Positions 4,243 to 5,432 of a stretch of DNA of 5,432 nucleotides are shown piece by piece. This DNA comes from an uncultured Prevotellaceae bacterium (GTDB taxonomy: Bacteria > Bacteroidota > Bacteroidia > Bacteroidales > Bacteroidaceae): contig CAMPCG010000213.1 in the NCBI GenBank assembly GCA_946644025.1, positions 1-5,432 on the forward strand, written 5' to 3'. A model generated the notes under the pieces. The model had not been told where the DNA came from. It was given only the letters and a program-made list of their open reading frames with translations, and did no database searches. Position 1 is the stretch's first letter; the number at the start of each line of letters is the position of its first letter. The position numbers and the translations under genes were made by a program.

Positions 4243-5432
4243 TTAATTAGTAAGTACCAGTGCCTGACGTGGCTTCAGCTCAAGCGGTTTCGAGAGGTCG
4301 AAATAGCGGCCTGTGGGAACGTCTTTCCATCGGGCCGTGCCCTTGATGACCTCCTCGTAGCGCTTGGGGTCGAGCGTTGCCGCTTTCTTCGTGCCGTTGA
4401 GGATGGTGAGCGAGGTCTTGCTGCCCAGTCGGCGGGCAACGACGTAGATGCCGCCGGAGGGTATGAACTGCGTCATCGTGCCCTTGGCGATGAGGTCTGT
4501 GGACTTGCGCCAGTGGAGCAGGCGCGAGAGCCAGTTGAACATGTTGCTCTGCGCTTTTGTGCGTCCCTCCTTCGTGAAGGCGTTCTGCGTGTCGCCGGGG
4601 AATCCGCCGGGGAAGTCCTTGCGCACGTAGCCGTCGGTCACTTCCTTCGTGCCGTTCATCATGATTTCCGTGCCGTAGTAAAGCTGCGGTATGCGGTTGA
4701 CGGTGAGCAACAGGGCCAGTGCCTGCTTCAGCATCAGCGAGTCCTGTCCGTTGGCGAGGAAGCGCTCCGTGTCGTGGTTGTCGATGAAGGCCATGACCGA
4801 CGACGGGTTGGGGTAGAGGTAGTCGTAGACGAACGAGTTGTAGATGCGGTTGTAGCCGCGCCACCAGTTGTCGGTCTCCTCGTAGCGGCACGAGTCGAGG
4901 GCTTCCTGGAAGGAGAAGTCCATGACGGTCTTGAGGTAGGAGTTCATGTCTGAGAGGCGTGAGTCCTTCTGCCACGTGGCGGTGTAGGCGGGCACGGTGA
5001 CCCACGTCTCGCCGACGGTGTTGAAGTTGGGGTATTCCTCGTCGAGCTCCTTCATCCACTGTGCCATCGCGTCGGCGTAGGCGTAGGGGTAGGTGTCCAT
5101 GCGGATGCCGTTGATGCCGACAGTCTCGATCCACCAGATGGAGTTCTGGATGAGATAGCGCATCAGGTGGGGGTTGTGCTGGTTGAGGTCGGGCATCGAG
5201 GGCACGAACCAGCCCTCGACGGTCTCCTTGAGGTCTATTTTCGAGGCGTATGGGTCGACGACGGGCGTTAGTTTGTAACTCGTCTGGAGGTATTTGCTCT
5301 TCTGGGGTTCCGAGCCGTCGGCATTAGCGGTGAAGCCGGTCATCGGGTCACGGCCTGACTGCTGCTCATTGAGCCAGTCGGGGGTGTTGAGCCAGTCCTT
5401 CGAGGGCATGTCCTGTGTCCAGGGGTGCTCGA
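4243..5432 (-). CDS. GH13 alpha-amylase family enzyme, neopullulanase/SusA-like (5' truncated by window)
   Basis: The frame is open through the right edge of the window, with 395 whole codons visible before the TAA at 4243-4245; the ATG at 5407-5409 is internal, because the preceding codons (HPWTQD) continue the family sequence. Counting from that methionine, the catalytic barrel shows region V MPDLN (72-76), region II GINGIRMDTY with nucleophile D105, region III VGETW with acid/base E134, and region IV FIDNHDTER with D213 as transition-state stabiliser. The C-terminal beta domain ends at LVLTN. The enzyme should hydrolyse alpha-glucans such as starch, pullulan or malto-oligosaccharides. The N-terminal domain, any signal peptide and region I (about 200 or more residues, judging from SusA) lie outside the window, so location cannot be read; B. 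thetaiotaomicron SusA is periplasmic. No other sus gene is visible. Family assignment is firm; exact specificity is not. Confidence 0.93.
   Translation of the reverse strand, partial: EHPWTQDMPSKDWLNTPDWLNEQQSGRDPMTGFTANADGSEPQKSKYLQTSYKLTPVVDPYASKIDLKETVEGWFVPSMPDLNQHNPHLMRYLIQNSIWWIETVGINGIRMDTYPYAYADAMAQWMKELDEEYPNFNTVGETWVTVPAYTATWQKDSRLSDMNSYLKTVMDFSFQEALDSCRYEETDNWWRGYNRIYNSFVYDYLYPNPSSVMAFIDNHDTERFLANGQDSLMLKQALALLLTVNRIPQLYYGTEIMMNGTKEVTDGYVRKDFPGGFPGDTQNAFTKEGRTKAQSNMFNWLSRLLHWRKSTDLIAKGTMTQFIPSGGIYVVARRLGSKTSLTILNGTKKAATLDPKRYEEVIKGTARWKDVPTGRYFDLSKPLELKPRQALVLTN

Noticed and set aside
4280..5134. A 284-residue - strand frame inside the GH13 gene
   Set aside because: It is the shifted frame of the GH13 gene, rich in Arg, His, Pro and Gln; all catalytic motifs are in the other frame.

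Overview
The window looks like a chromosomal segment of a Bacteroidales bacterium, most likely Prevotella or a relative. The reasons are a SusA-like GH13 starch enzyme, a radical-SAM 'CXXX repeat peptide' type locus, gene starts that mostly lack a Shine-Dalgarno sequence, and short tandem repeats both between and inside genes. This assignment is an inference from gene content; there is no rRNA or other marker gene.

Positions 1-1793 (+ strand) hold a tightly packed, overlapping gene set: the C-terminal part of a radical-SAM/SPASM peptide maturase, a 94-residue partner protein of the CXXX repeat peptide modification type, tatA and tatC. Every junction overlaps (31, 4 and 17 bases), so the four are probably co-transcribed and translationally coupled. 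The maturase would modify a cysteine-repeat peptide encoded outside the window. TatA and TatC form a twin-arginine translocase that exports folded proteins. Their tight linkage suggests, without proving, a link between the modified product and Tat export.

Positions 1797-4031 (- strand) are tex, a 744-residue nucleic-acid-binding protein with the Tex N-terminal, YqgF-like, helix-hairpin-helix and S1 domains. It converges on tatC with only three bases between the stops. Two tandem arrays lie inside its coding sequence: a 90-bp array of ten 9-bp units encoding Ser-Arg/Ser-X tripeptides, and a 32-bp array of heptamers.

Positions 4032-4242 are the only real intergenic region. It is almost filled by a roughly 193-bp inverted array of 10-12-bp GGGAGTGAAA-like units around a perfect 13-bp palindrome.

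Positions 4243-5432 (- strand) are the C-terminal part of a GH13 alpha-glucan hydrolase of the neopullulanase/SusA type, cut off by the window edge. It reads toward tex, so the hairpin array lies at its 3' end and in front of the tex start codon.

The most unusual features are the three short-repeat families concentrated in and beside tex, and the CXXX-type maturation genes overlapping the Tat genes.
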